Assembly (NCBI GenBank): GCA_947564425.1
Contig: CANOBU010000007.1
Span: 1-44,008, forward strand
DNA length: 44,008 bases
From: an uncultured Eggerthellaceae bacterium
GTDB lineage: Bacteria > Actinomycetota > Coriobacteriia > Coriobacteriales > Eggerthellaceae
Direction of reading: 5' to 3'
Below are positions 7,939 to 14,991 of the stretch, one piece after another (the stretch's first letter is position 1; each line of letters begins with the position of its first letter). The notes beneath the pieces are model-generated. The model was not told where the DNA came from. It did no database searches and worked only from the letters and a program-made list of their open reading frames with translations. The translations under genes were made by a program, and so were the position numbers.

Positions 7939-8032
7939 TGAGTAAAAGGGACGTTCCAAAACGCTCATCGGAGTAAAAGGGACGTTCCAAAATACTCCGC
8001 CGATGAGCGTTTTGGAACGTCCCTTTTACTCA
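7939..8032. repeat. 33-bp perfect inverted repeat with a third internal copy
   Basis: The 33-base arm at 7939-7971 is the exact reverse complement of 8000-8032, with a 28-base centre. The first 22 bases of the repeat unit (from GAGTAAAAGGGACGTTCC on, at 7940-7961) recur in direct orientation at 7971-7992, inside the loop, so the core is present three times (two forward, one reverse). It fills most of the gap between the serine dehydratase start and the ABC permease stop. It has no T-run, target-site duplication or transposase that I can see. It could be a REP/BIME-like element, a small non-autonomous mobile element or an RNA hairpin at the 3' end of the ABC operon. Confidence 0.9.
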
Positions 8033-8065
8033 TTCGCGCGGGTCGGGTGCGCTCGCACCGGGCTT

Positions 8066-8761
8066 CTACAGTTCGCGTTTGCGGTACAGGCGCACCGACA
8101 GGGCGGCGCTGGCAACGTACAGCGCCACGGCCAGCAGGGCGCCGAGGGCGCCCACCCCCCAGGGGCCCAGGGCTGCGAGCGGACCGCCCAGGACCTCCTC
8201 GATGTCGATCCCCAGGTATCTCGACAGCACTATGCCCGCGGCCATGACCATCACGATGACCACGGGGAGCCATCGCGTTCCCTTGGTCACGCCGAAGCGC
8301 ATGATCAGCGGCAGCGACAGGGCCGCTGCCGCCAGCAGGACGAAAAGCGAGAGGAATGCCGCCGCCGGTACGGCTTCCGCGTTCTCTGCGTTCCAAGCGA
8401 AGCCCTGCGGCACGGTATCGGCCGGCAGGGCCGCTGCCACCAGCAGGATGGCGAACCCCAGGGCGATTGCGGCAATCGCCGAGGCGATGCCCACCAAGGC
8501 TATGCTGGCATAGCGGCCCCAGACCACCTGGCTGCGGCTGATGGGCAACGTCAGCCGGAAGGCCTGCCATCCGTTCATCTCGTCATACCCGGCCAGGTTG
8601 AGCATGCCCAACATGACCATCATGGCAACCGTGGCGGCGATTCCCGCTGCCATGCTGTCGGTGCCCCAGATCATGAATATGCTCACGAATATGCATATGC
8701 CGAACATCTGCAGCAGCGCCTTGCGGGCGGTTATCAGATCCGATGCGATCATGGCCTTCAT
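8066..8761 (-). CDS. ABC-2 type transporter permease
   Basis: A 231-residue protein with six hydrophobic segments and a short cytosolic loop YDEMNGWQAFRLTLPISRSQVVWGRY between the second and third, the pattern of the ABC-2 permeases that pair with YtrA-type GntR operons. It would form the membrane part of an exporter with the ATPase encoded just upstream; substrates of related systems include antimicrobial peptides and other envelope-active compounds, but this one is unknown. Its ATG overlaps the ATPase stop by 4 bases (ATGA, 8758-8761), indicating translational coupling. It is the last gene of the operon, followed by the 33-bp inverted repeat. Confidence 0.85.
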   Translation of the reverse strand: MKAMIASDLITARKALLQMFGICIFVSIFMIWGTDSMAAGIAATVAMMVMLGMLNLAGYDEMNGWQAFRLTLPISRSQVVWGRYASIALVGIASAIAAIALGFAILLVAAALPADTVPQGFAWNAENAEAVPAAAFLSLFVLLAAAALSLPLIMRFGVTKGTRWLPVVIVMVMAAGIVLSRYLGIDIEEVLGGPLAALGPWGVGALGALLAVALYVASAALSVRLYRKREL

Positions 8762-9645
8762 CGTAGGCCCCCTTTCCGGCCCTTCAGCATAAGGGCCATG
8801 TAATCCTCGATGGAAGCGCGGTCCAGCGCGATAGCCGGGAAGGCCCGGGCGAAGGCGAAGCGGTCGGGCACCAGCAGGTCGGTGCCGTAGGGATGGGCCA
8901 GGGTGAGCATATCCTCCGGCGCCATGAACCCGCTGGTTGCGATGGCCTGCAGGTCGGCGGTGCGGCAGCGGGCCACCCCGGCGGTGTCGCAGATGGCATC
9001 CTTCGGCAGGTCGAACACCAGGCGCCCGTCATCGATGCACGCCACTTCATCGGCGATCTTCTCGAGGTCGCTGGTTATATGGGTGCTTATCAGGATGCCG
9101 CGGCCGCCATCCTCCATGTACTGCCGCAGCAGATCGAGCACCTCGTCGCGCGCCAGGGGGTCAAGCCCCGCCGTGGCCTCGTCCAGCACCAGCAGCTGCG
9201 GGTGGTGAGCCAGGGCGAAGGCCAGGGACAGCTTCATGCCCATGCCGCGCGACAGCGCCTTGGTGTCCTTGCGCTGCTCCAGCCCGAAGGCGGCGCACAG
9301 GTCGGCGAAGCGGCGCTGGTCCCAGCGGTCATAGGCGACGCGCCCCAGGGCGCCCGCGTCGCCCACGGTCATGGTCACGGGGAACGAGCAGGTGTCCAGC
9401 ACCACGCCCACCTGCTGCTTCAGGGCATCGATATCCCTGCTCAAGGGATCGCGGCCTAGCAGGCGCACGGTGCCTCCGTCGGGCTCCAGCATGCCCAGCA
9501 GTATCTTCAGGGTGGTGGTCTTGCCGGCGCCGTTGGAGCCGATCAGCCCCACCACGGTGCCGGCCGGCACCGTCAGCGCTATGTCCTGCAGGGCGAAGCC
9601 GTCGTAGCGTTTGGCCAGCCCCTCTATCTGTACAAGGTCCTCCAT
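8758..9645 (-). CDS. ABC transporter ATP-binding protein
   Basis: A 295-residue exporter-type ATPase. Walker A is GSNGAGKTTT (about residues 36-45), the signature is LSRGMGMKLSLA, Walker B is LLVLDEATAGLDP, and the switch His lies in LISTHITSDLEKIAD. The C-terminal 80 residues are the regulatory tail seen in ABC-2 systems, here with FMAPEDMLTLAHPYGTDLLV. The gene is second in the operon gntR-ATPase-permease; 19 bases separate it from the GntR stop, and its own end overlaps the permease start. Control is expected through the GntR protein and the operator at 10148-10179. Confidence 0.92.
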   Translation of the reverse strand: MEDLVQIEGLAKRYDGFALQDIALTVPAGTVVGLIGSNGAGKTTTLKILLGMLEPDGGTVRLLGRDPLSRDIDALKQQVGVVLDTCSFPVTMTVGDAGALGRVAYDRWDQRRFADLCAAFGLEQRKDTKALSRGMGMKLSLAFALAHHPQLLVLDEATAGLDPLARDEVLDLLRQYMEDGGRGILISTHITSDLEKIADEVACIDDGRLVFDLPKDAICDTAGVARCRTADLQAIATSGFMAPEDMLTLAHPYGTDLLVPDRFAFARAFPAIALDRASIEDYMALMLKGRKGGLR

Positions 9646-9664
9646 GGTATCCAGCCTTCCGGCG

Positions 9665-10036
9665 CTAGTCCTCCATCAGCAGGTCCAGCATGGCATGCAG
9701 CTCCTCGGCCGTTATGCCGGCGCCCCGGGCGTCGCGGACGGCGCCCTCCAGCTGCTGCTCCACGCAGCGCAGGCGCTCTTCCCGCAGAAGCTCGCGGTTG
9801 CCGCCGGCCACGAAGGTGCCCTTGCCCTGCACGGTGGAAACGAAGCCCGCTTCCTCCAGGTCGGCATAGGCCCGCTTCGTGGTTATCACGCTTATGCGCA
9901 GGTCGCTCGCGAGCGACCGTATGCTGGGCAGCAGCGTGCCCTCGGCAAGCTCGCCGGACAGTATGGCGTCCTTCACCTGCTGGGCGATCTGCTCGTAGAT
10001 GGGGGATGCGCTCGAGTTCGATAGTATGATCTCCAA
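9665..10036 (-). CDS. GntR-family regulator of the YtrA type
   Basis: A 123-residue protein: winged helix-turn-helix of the GntR family (PIYEQIAQQVKDAILSGELAEGTLLPSIRSLASDLRISVITTKRAYADLEEAGFVSTVQGKGTFV) followed by a short helical tail of about 45 residues, the architecture of the YtrA subgroup that represses its own ABC-transporter operon. The family starts M/LEIILSNSS, so I take TTG 10036 with AGAGGA close upstream (short spacing). Frames further upstream are not family-like and contain the promoter. It opens the operon with the ATPase and permease. Confidence 0.88.
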   Translation of the reverse strand: MEIILSNSSASPIYEQIAQQVKDAILSGELAEGTLLPSIRSLASDLRISVITTKRAYADLEEAGFVSTVQGKGTFVAGGNRELLREERLRCVEQQLEGAVRDARGAGITAEELHAMLDLLMED

Positions 10037-10049
10037 CGTTCCTCTTCCC

Positions 10050-10114
10050 GCCGGGACCGCCGTCGCCGCCCCGGCTGTGTGCAGCTGCCGGGACCGCCGT
10101 CGCCATCCCGGCTG
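10050..10114. repeat. 28-bp direct repeat in the GntR operon leader
   Basis: Two copies of a 28-base unit, 10050-10077 and 10087-10114, differ at two positions and are spaced 37 bases apart. Each is bounded by CCGGGA and CCCGG and can fold on itself. They sit in the untranslated leader of the GntR operon and may form RNA hairpins; no function is known. Confidence 0.7.
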
Positions 10115-10147
10115 CGCTGGGCCGCCAGGCGTCCCTGCCGACCCTAA

Positions 10148-10197
10148 GTGTATATACGCTCTATGTACACTATATACACACCTATGCACACTGTCAA
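10148..10197 (-). promoter_or_regulatory. Promoter and probable operator of the GntR-ABC operon
   Basis: On the minus strand TTGACA (10192-10197) and TATAGT (10169-10174) are exactly 17 bases apart, a near-consensus housekeeping promoter. A perfect 9-bp inverted repeat, GTGTATATA (10148-10156) and TATATACAC (10171-10179), overlaps the -10 box and the expected start of transcription, so a bound repressor would block polymerase. Autorepression by the GntR protein is the simplest reading. The leader to the TTG start is about 125 bases. Confidence 0.75.
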
Positions 10198-10252
10198 GGG
10201 AAGGGGAGGTTGCGGTTCCGCAGAATGCGGGAACGTGGACTCCCGCTGCCTG

Positions 10253-10708
10253 TTAGCCCTGGGACCAGCGCTTCAGATGCGGCAGCAGCGTGGCCATGAG
10301 CGAAACGGCCTCGTCGCGCGATATGCCCATGGCATCCGCCTCCATCTGGGCTGTGGCTTCGATGAACCCGTCCATGTCGACGCCCTTCGCCGTGAAGTCG
10401 CCGTGCTGGTAGCAGTACTTGCAGTAGTTCTCGCTCGGCGACCCGTCGGCCTCGGTGCCGTGCAGCTCCGGCTCCGGAATGGGCATCGAGCAGCACTGGC
10501 AGTAGTATTCCATCGGCATGTCGAAGAAGCGCTCCAGCGGCACCTGGAAGGCGGTGCAGATAAGCTTGACCATATCGATTCCCGGCGAGGTCTCGCCTGT
10601 TTCCCAACGCGATACCGCCTGGCGCGTCACGTACAGCTTCCGTGCCATCTGCTCCTGGGTGAGGCCCTTCTCGGTGCGGATCGCGGTTATGACATCCTTC
10701 ATTGCCAT
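10253..10708 (-). CDS. XRE-family regulator with zinc-ribbon domain
   Basis: A 151-residue protein. Residues 3-60 are a Cro/CI-type helix-turn-helix (IRTEKGLTQEQMARKLYVTRQAVSRWETGETSPGIDMVKLICTAFQVPLERF). Residues 68-105 hold two CX2C pairs (YCQCCSMP and YCKYCYQHGDF) that match the small zinc-ribbon domain often fused to XRE regulators in anaerobes; the metal is inferred. The C-terminal 45 residues look helical. Targets are unknown. ATG 10708 is preceded by GGAAGGAAA. It follows the DUF5692-like pair on the same strand after 252 bases and is probably a separate unit. Confidence 0.85.
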   Translation of the reverse strand: MAMKDVITAIRTEKGLTQEQMARKLYVTRQAVSRWETGETSPGIDMVKLICTAFQVPLERFFDMPMEYYCQCCSMPIPEPELHGTEADGSPSENYCKYCYQHGDFTAKGVDMDGFIEATAQMEADAMGISRDEAVSLMATLLPHLKRWSQG

Positions 10709-10876
10709 GGGGGTTTCCTTCCTCTTGCCCGATTGCCCAGCCCATTATCCCTTGAAAGGGGAAGGCGGCAAGCAACAACCTGTTGCTCGGTGGATCGGGA
10801 TTCGCGCTTCTTTCCGCAGAATCGAGAGCCCGGAGCTCGGAGCCCGGGATGCTCCGCTTTCGGCATGGCAGCGAAT

Positions 10877-10901
10877 GCGGCCCGCTTCATGAGCGGGCCG
10901 C
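10877..10901 (-). terminator. Hairpin after the DUF5692-like operon
   Basis: A perfect 10-bp stem pairs GCGGCCCGCT (10877-10886) with AGCGGGCCGC (10892-10901), 60 bases after the end of the downstream operon gene. There is no T-run, so termination is only likely. The rest of the gap 10709-10960 holds a small AGCAACA/TGTTGCT hairpin and no gene I can support. Confidence 0.4.
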
Positions 10902-10960
10902 GGCAACGATACAGGGGCTGCCCGGGCGAGTGCAAGCCCCTGATTTCAAAACCCGCGCCC

Positions 10961-11923
10961 CTAGCGGTTCTCCTCCACTACGCGCTCGTAGGGTTTGGTG
11001 CCCTCGTAGATCTGGTCCTTCAGCGGGTTCAGCTTCAGCTTGCGCACGCGGTGGAACTGGTAGGCGGCAAGCGCGACGTTGGAGGCCAGGGCGATCAGGC
11101 TGACCACGAAGAACGCCGTGGGGTTATGGGTGGTGGGGATGGGGGCCAGCACATCGGCGAACTGCGGCACCGTCATCACGAACATGATCCACAGGGCCAG
11201 CGTCTGGGCCCGATGCTGCAGCCACGCGCCCTTCTTGATGAAGAAGGTGGGGATGGTGCAGGCCAGCAGCAGCGCCAGGCCGCAGTAGGCGGAGTGGTCC
11301 GATATGCAGTTGTAGGTATAGGCGAAGTTCCACAGGTCGTAGGCGATGATCCAGGGCCATATCATGTCGGGCCATATCATGTCCTTCGCGGAGTCCTTCG
11401 AGATGAAGATGCCGAACCACCCGCATATGGTGACGATGTTCAATATGCCCGCGATGCCGTTCATGATGTTCCAGGGCCCCGAGATGGTCCAGAGGTTCTC
11501 CACCACGCCGCCCTGCCACAGGCCGAAGCCGAACACCTGGAAGTCGCGGATCACGGCCTCGGCGATGTTGATGGCCAGGATGAGCGGCGGGAAGCACAGC
11601 GCCCACTTCTTCTCGTAGAGGTAATGGGTCCGGCCGTCCTTGCCCTGCCATTTCACGAAGCGCAGGGCCATGAATCCCAGGCAGCCGGCCAGGGCCGAGT
11701 AGGTCTTCACCCAGTTGAACCAGGTTCCGGTGCCGTACTCGTTGCCGGGGGCGGCCGTCTCGGGCCACACGAAGATGGTCAGCGCGATGGGCGCGACGGC
11801 GAACAGCGCCAGGCCGGCCCAGGGCTTCACGCGCCCCAGCTCGTTGAAGGCCATGAGCGCGAACAGCACGAACAGCCAGATGGCCCAATAGATCGGATCG
11901 GCCGCCTGATAGAGGATTCCCAT
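10961..11923 (-). CDS. Nine-segment membrane protein, DUF5692-like (second of tandem pair)
   Basis: A 320-residue integral membrane protein with about nine hydrophobic segments. It shares aligned landmarks with its upstream neighbour: NIAEAVIRD versus NIAEATLRD, IMNGIAG versus YMNGLAG, and IIAYDLWNFAYTYN versus IIAYTVPMWNFLYTTWN, so the two are paralogues. From memory both belong with the DUF5692 family, which has no assigned function. The many Trp, Asn and Asp residues inside membrane segments suggest a transporter or enzyme rather than a scaffold (inference). It contains an in-frame duplication DMIWP-DMIWP. The gene follows the first member by 15 bases with GGGAAGGG before ATG 11923. Confidence 0.7.
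   Translation of the reverse strand: MGILYQAADPIYWAIWLFVLFALMAFNELGRVKPWAGLALFAVAPIALTIFVWPETAAPGNEYGTGTWFNWVKTYSALAGCLGFMALRFVKWQGKDGRTHYLYEKKWALCFPPLILAINIAEAVIRDFQVFGFGLWQGGVVENLWTISGPWNIMNGIAGILNIVTICGWFGIFISKDSAKDMIWPDMIWPWIIAYDLWNFAYTYNCISDHSAYCGLALLLACTIPTFFIKKGAWLQHRAQTLALWIMFVMTVPQFADVLAPIPTTHNPTAFFVVSLIALASNVALAAYQFHRVRKLKLNPLKDQIYEGTKPYERVVEENR
11354..11383 (-). repeat. 15-bp in-frame tandem duplication inside a membrane protein gene
   Basis: The 15-base unit GGGCCATATCATGTC (plus strand) occurs twice without any difference at 11354-11368 and 11369-11383. On the coding strand it adds a second DMIWP just before the segment WPWIIAYDLWNF. The reading frame is kept. Confidence 0.95.
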
Positions 11924-11938
11924 GGTCGCACCCTTCCC

Positions 11939-12883
11939 TTAGGAGACTTCGGGCTTGCCGCCCGCCTGCACGTCCACCGCCACGGCGGCCGCAGTGCTCA
12001 CCGGGTCGCCGTAGGCGTCGATGAGCCCCTCCTCGCGGCCGATGATGTATTCCTCACGGGCCTTGCGGCGGCGGAAGGTTATGTCGGCCTTGCCGCTGCT
12101 CAGCTGGTAGCAGTACCAGAACACGAACGGGATGCCGATGATGCCGTTGAACATGCCCCACCAGTACATGACGTCGGGGTTGAACCAGGCGGCGCTGTTC
12201 ATGATGGTGGGGAACAGCAGCGGGAAGCAGCTGCGCAGCAGCAGGTGGATGCCCAGGGTGTAGATACGCCCGGTGATATACAGCTCGGGCTGGCGCTTTA
12301 TGATGGGGTACAGCTCGGCCGCTGCCAGGATGCAGCAGGTGCTGGCGAAGAAGGCATGGCCCTCGGCGTAGACGAAGCAGGCGTTCCAGGTGGTGTACAG
12401 GAAGTTCCACATGGGCACCGTGTAGGCGATGATCTCGCCGTAGTGGGCCGTGTCGTATTTCCAGTACTTGTCGCCGAAGGGCATGGTGACGCACAGGATG
12501 AAGCCGGCCAGGCCGTTCATGTAGTTGCCCATCTCGACATCGCGCAGGGTGGCCTCGGCGATGTTGCAGAACACGATGCCGTACAGCACCCAGCGCACCC
12601 AGCGCTGGCGCATGAGCCGCCAGAAGGGCGTGTCCTTCTGCTCCACGGCGGCGATGCGCCCGATGCCGGCGTAGATGAGGGGCAGGATCACCGAGAGGTT
12701 CTTGGCCCAGCGGAACCAGTCGTCGGCCGGGATGTTCATGATCCAGAAGGGTATGGTGACAAGCGATACCACCCAGAACCACATGGACGTGCGGTAATGG
12801 CGACGCATGAATTCCGTGAACAGCATCAGCAGCACGGTGTAGACCACCATCGATACGGGGGTAACCCAAACAGGAACAGTCAT
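11939..12883 (-). CDS. Nine-segment membrane protein, DUF5692-like (first of tandem pair)
   Basis: A 314-residue protein with about nine hydrophobic segments and a 50-residue hydrophilic C-terminal tail (RRRKAREEYIIGREEGLIDAYGDP). It is a diverged paralogue of the next gene, sharing NIAEAxxRD, MNGxAG and the IIAYxxxxWNFxYTxxN block. Together they may form a heterodimer in the membrane (inference from pairing). AGAAGGAGGT lies just before ATG 12883, a very strong ribosome site. The 25-bp palindrome at 12905-12929 lies 21 bases upstream, between this operon and the divergent TetR gene, which makes TetR control likely. Confidence 0.7.
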   Translation of the reverse strand: MTVPVWVTPVSMVVYTVLLMLFTEFMRRHYRTSMWFWVVSLVTIPFWIMNIPADDWFRWAKNLSVILPLIYAGIGRIAAVEQKDTPFWRLMRQRWVRWVLYGIVFCNIAEATLRDVEMGNYMNGLAGFILCVTMPFGDKYWKYDTAHYGEIIAYTVPMWNFLYTTWNACFVYAEGHAFFASTCCILAAAELYPIIKRQPELYITGRIYTLGIHLLLRSCFPLLFPTIMNSAAWFNPDVMYWWGMFNGIIGIPFVFWYCYQLSSGKADITFRRRKAREEYIIGREEGLIDAYGDPVSTAAAVAVDVQAGGKPEVS

Positions 12884-12904
12884 TGCATACCTCCTTCTCC
12901 CCTT

Positions 12905-12929
12905 TAACCCCCTTCTGAACAGGGGGTTA
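12905..12929. promoter_or_regulatory. 25-bp palindrome, probable TetR operator
   Basis: Arms TAACCCCCT (12905-12913) and AGGGGGTTA (12921-12929) match perfectly across a 7-base centre. It lies between the DUF5692-like operon (minus) and the TetR gene (plus), where a repressor of both would bind. Confidence 0.7.
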
Positions 12930-12930
12930 G

Positions 12931-12957
12931 TTGGAGTCTAGCAGGGGCGGCTATAAT
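12931..12957 (+). promoter_or_regulatory. Likely promoter of the tetR-like gene
   Basis: A perfect TATAAT -10 at 12952-12957 is followed by the TetR gene. The best -35 is TTGGAG (12931-12936), only 15 bases away, directly beside the palindrome. A repressor on the palindrome would cover the -35 area. Confidence 0.5.
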
Positions 12958-13051
12958 AAGATTGCACAAGAGGAGCCTGTTTGTGAAAGGTAACGGAGCG
13001 GTTCGGCCCGCTCCGGAGCGCCCGGCCGCCCGGCGCATGCGAGGAGGAGCC

Positions 13052-13723
13052 ATGGAAGCCATCGCCCGCTATGGGGAGCGCACGCCGCGCGAGGCGGCCT
13101 CCCATGTGCGCCCGCGGCGGCCGAGCCTTGCCGAGAGCCGACGGCTGACGGGCACCTGCGGGTCCATCGCGGCGGCGGCCCGCAAACTCTTCGAGCGCGA
13201 CGGGGTGCAGGCCACCACGGTGACGGCCATCGCCTGCGAGGCCAATGTGGCCCGGGAGCTCATCTACTACCACTTCGGCAACAAGAACGGCGTGATCGAG
13301 GCGGTCCTCGACGATTACGTCGAGGACCTGGTGGAAAGCGTCATCGCCTGGAACGAGAAGCGCGTTTTCGGCGACACCGCCGGTTCGCTGAAGGAGTGCA
13401 TCCGCACCTTCCGCTACGCGCTCTACGATGCCGAGGGGCGCCCGCGCCCCATGATCGGCGTGCTGGAGGAGCTGGGGGTGCGCGATGCCTTCGACGTGCG
13501 GGCGACCCGGGAGACGGTGGACTGCTTCAACGACCATATCGTCACCGAGTACGCTGCCTACCATCAGATAGAGATAGAGCTGGTATACGAGATGTTCTGT
13601 GTGGCTATCTTCGGGCTGGTGGGGTTGGTGAAGGTAAAGCCCTCTATAAGCGACGACGACCTCATGAAGGTGGTGGAGCAGGTGCTTCGCCTGGATATGC
13701 GCAGGCTGCAGGCGCCTCAGTAG
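13052..13723 (+). CDS. TetR/AcrR-family regulator
   Basis: A 223-residue regulator. After about 30 basic residues the TetR helix-turn-helix is clear: IAAAARKLFERDGVQATTVTAIACEANVARELIYYHFGNKNGVIEAVLDDY. The remaining 140 residues are the helical ligand domain, not similar to a named subgroup. ATG 13052 follows GAGGAGGAG directly, so I prefer it to the longer frame from 12962, which would begin within the promoter. It is divergent from the DUF5692-like pair across a perfect palindrome and most likely represses that pair and itself. It ends 7 bases inside the converging metallopeptidase gene. Confidence 0.88.
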   Translation: MEAIARYGERTPREAASHVRPRRPSLAESRRLTGTCGSIAAAARKLFERDGVQATTVTAIACEANVARELIYYHFGNKNGVIEAVLDDYVEDLVESVIAWNEKRVFGDTAGSLKECIRTFRYALYDAEGRPRPMIGVLEELGVRDAFDVRATRETVDCFNDHIVTEYAAYHQIEIELVYEMFCVAIFGLVGLVKVKPSISDDDLMKVVEQVLRLDMRRLQAPQ

Positions 13724-14106
13724 CCCATGTCGTACAGGCGGTCGTCCTCCAGGCCGAAGTAGTGGCCCAGCTCGTGGATGATGGTCTTGCCTATCTCGTC
13801 CACTATCTCCTGGCGGGAATCGAAGCAGCGCTCGTGGGGCCCCTTGAACACCGTGATCACGTCGGGGATGTCATCCCCGTAGCCGTTGGCGCGCTCGACC
13901 AGCGAGAAGCCGTCGAACAGCCCCAGCAGGTCGTCGGCCTCGGTCGGGTCGTAGTCCTCGTCCTCGTCGTAGCCCAGGTGGTAGGCGCTCGGCTCCTCCT
14001 CCATCACCACCGCGATGTTGCTGAGGGCGTCCATGAACTGCGCCGGCATGGCATCGAGGGCCTCCTCGATGGCCGCCTGGAACTCTTCGTCTGACATCCG
14101 GTACAT
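13717..14106 (-). CDS. Zincin-like metallopeptidase family protein
   Basis: A 129-residue protein with the motif IIHELGHYFG (HExxH), the zinc site of the small metallopeptidase family PF06262 found across Actinobacteria. Upstream landmarks of that family are present too: DALSNIAVVMEEEP, the acidic YDEDEDYDPTEADDLLGLFDG and the conserved ITVFKGPHERC. The protein is cytosolic by sequence and its substrate is unknown. ATG 14106 has AAGGCGG upstream; the frame is open back to 14241 without family similarity. It converges with the TetR gene, overlapping by 7 bases at the stop codons. Confidence 0.88.
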   Translation of the reverse strand: MYRMSDEEFQAAIEEALDAMPAQFMDALSNIAVVMEEEPSAYHLGYDEDEDYDPTEADDLLGLFDGFSLVERANGYGDDIPDVITVFKGPHERCFDSRQEIVDEIGKTIIHELGHYFGLEDDRLYDMGY

Positions 14107-14366
14107 GGAACCGCCTTGCGTCGTATTCTCTTCCAAGGCCACTCTACCAAACCCCGGGCGCTTCCGTGCGGTACGGCAGGGAAACGAAATCATTTCAGAT
14201 GGATTCCCCGCGGTTTCCTGCGGATCGGAACCGTTTAGCATGGGAGGGGAAGAAGAGGGGCCGCCGGGCGCCGCGGGGACTCCCGCTGCACGGGCGGCCC
14301 GGGGCCGGCCTCGGCGCAGAGCCCAAGAGCGGGGCGGTCTTCCGCTAAGGGGAAGAGGGTGATGTC

Positions 14367-14921
14367 ATGAATGCATTCCTTGAGGCAGTGCGGTCGAATA
14401 TGCTGATACAGGCTATCGTGTTCATCGTGCTGGGCCTGTTCATCCTGCTGTGGCCGGGGGTGACCGTCACCACCATCGTGTATCTGTTCGGGGCCATATT
14501 CGCCGTATCCGGCATCGCATCGCTGGTGGGCTATGCCCGGCCGTCCAGCCGGTCCTACCATGCGCCCGCCGTGCTCACCAGCGGCGTGTTCATGGTTATC
14601 CTGGCTTTGGTGGTGTTCCTGTTCCCCGAGGCCATCGCCAGTTTGTTCTCGCTGCTGCTGGGCATCGTGCTGGCGCTGTGCGGCGTGGTGAGCGCCGTGC
14701 GCGCCGTGGAGCTGCGGCAATTCGGGGGCAGCACGTGGATCGCGGCGCTGGTCATCGGCGCCGTGGTGGCCATCGGGGGCATCGTCATCATAGCGAACCC
14801 CTTCGAGACCACCCTCATGTTCATCTATGTGCTGGGGGCCCTCATGGTGGTGAATGGCGCGGGCGACCTGCTCATCGAGTGGCGCAGCCGCAGCGCCCTG
14901 AAGCAGCAGCACCAGCATTAG
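14367..14921 (+). CDS. HdeD-like (DUF308) membrane protein
   Basis: A 184-residue protein with six hydrophobic segments arranged as three repeats of the form GLFILLWPGVTVTTIVYLFGAIFAVSGI, where WPG and FP mark the turn of each helical hairpin. That is the DUF308/HdeD layout; in enterobacteria HdeD is linked to acid resistance, but in Actinobacteria the role is not known. The C-terminus is hydrophilic and His/Gln-rich. ATG 14367 follows GGGGAAGAGGG. The gene stands alone: 260 bases without a supported gene precede it, and it converges with the thiol-hydrolase-like gene. Confidence 0.8.
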   Translation: MNAFLEAVRSNMLIQAIVFIVLGLFILLWPGVTVTTIVYLFGAIFAVSGIASLVGYARPSSRSYHAPAVLTSGVFMVILALVVFLFPEAIASLFSLLLGIVLALCGVVSAVRAVELRQFGGSTWIAALVIGAVVAIGGIVIIANPFETTLMFIYVLGALMVVNGAGDLLIEWRSRSALKQQHQH

Positions 14922-14991
14922 CCGCCGGGCAGGATGCGGCGGGAACATTCGCCGGCCGCCCGTCAGCCGCCCTGCTGCTTCGCGTTTGGCC

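Noticed and set aside
7939-8032. CRISPR array
   Set aside because: Only three core copies, one inverted, without regular spacers or cas genes.
10148-12907. 919-residue plus-strand open frame
   Set aside because: It is the antisense of the XRE gene and two membrane protein genes; His/Gly/Val-rich shadow without motifs or ribosome site.
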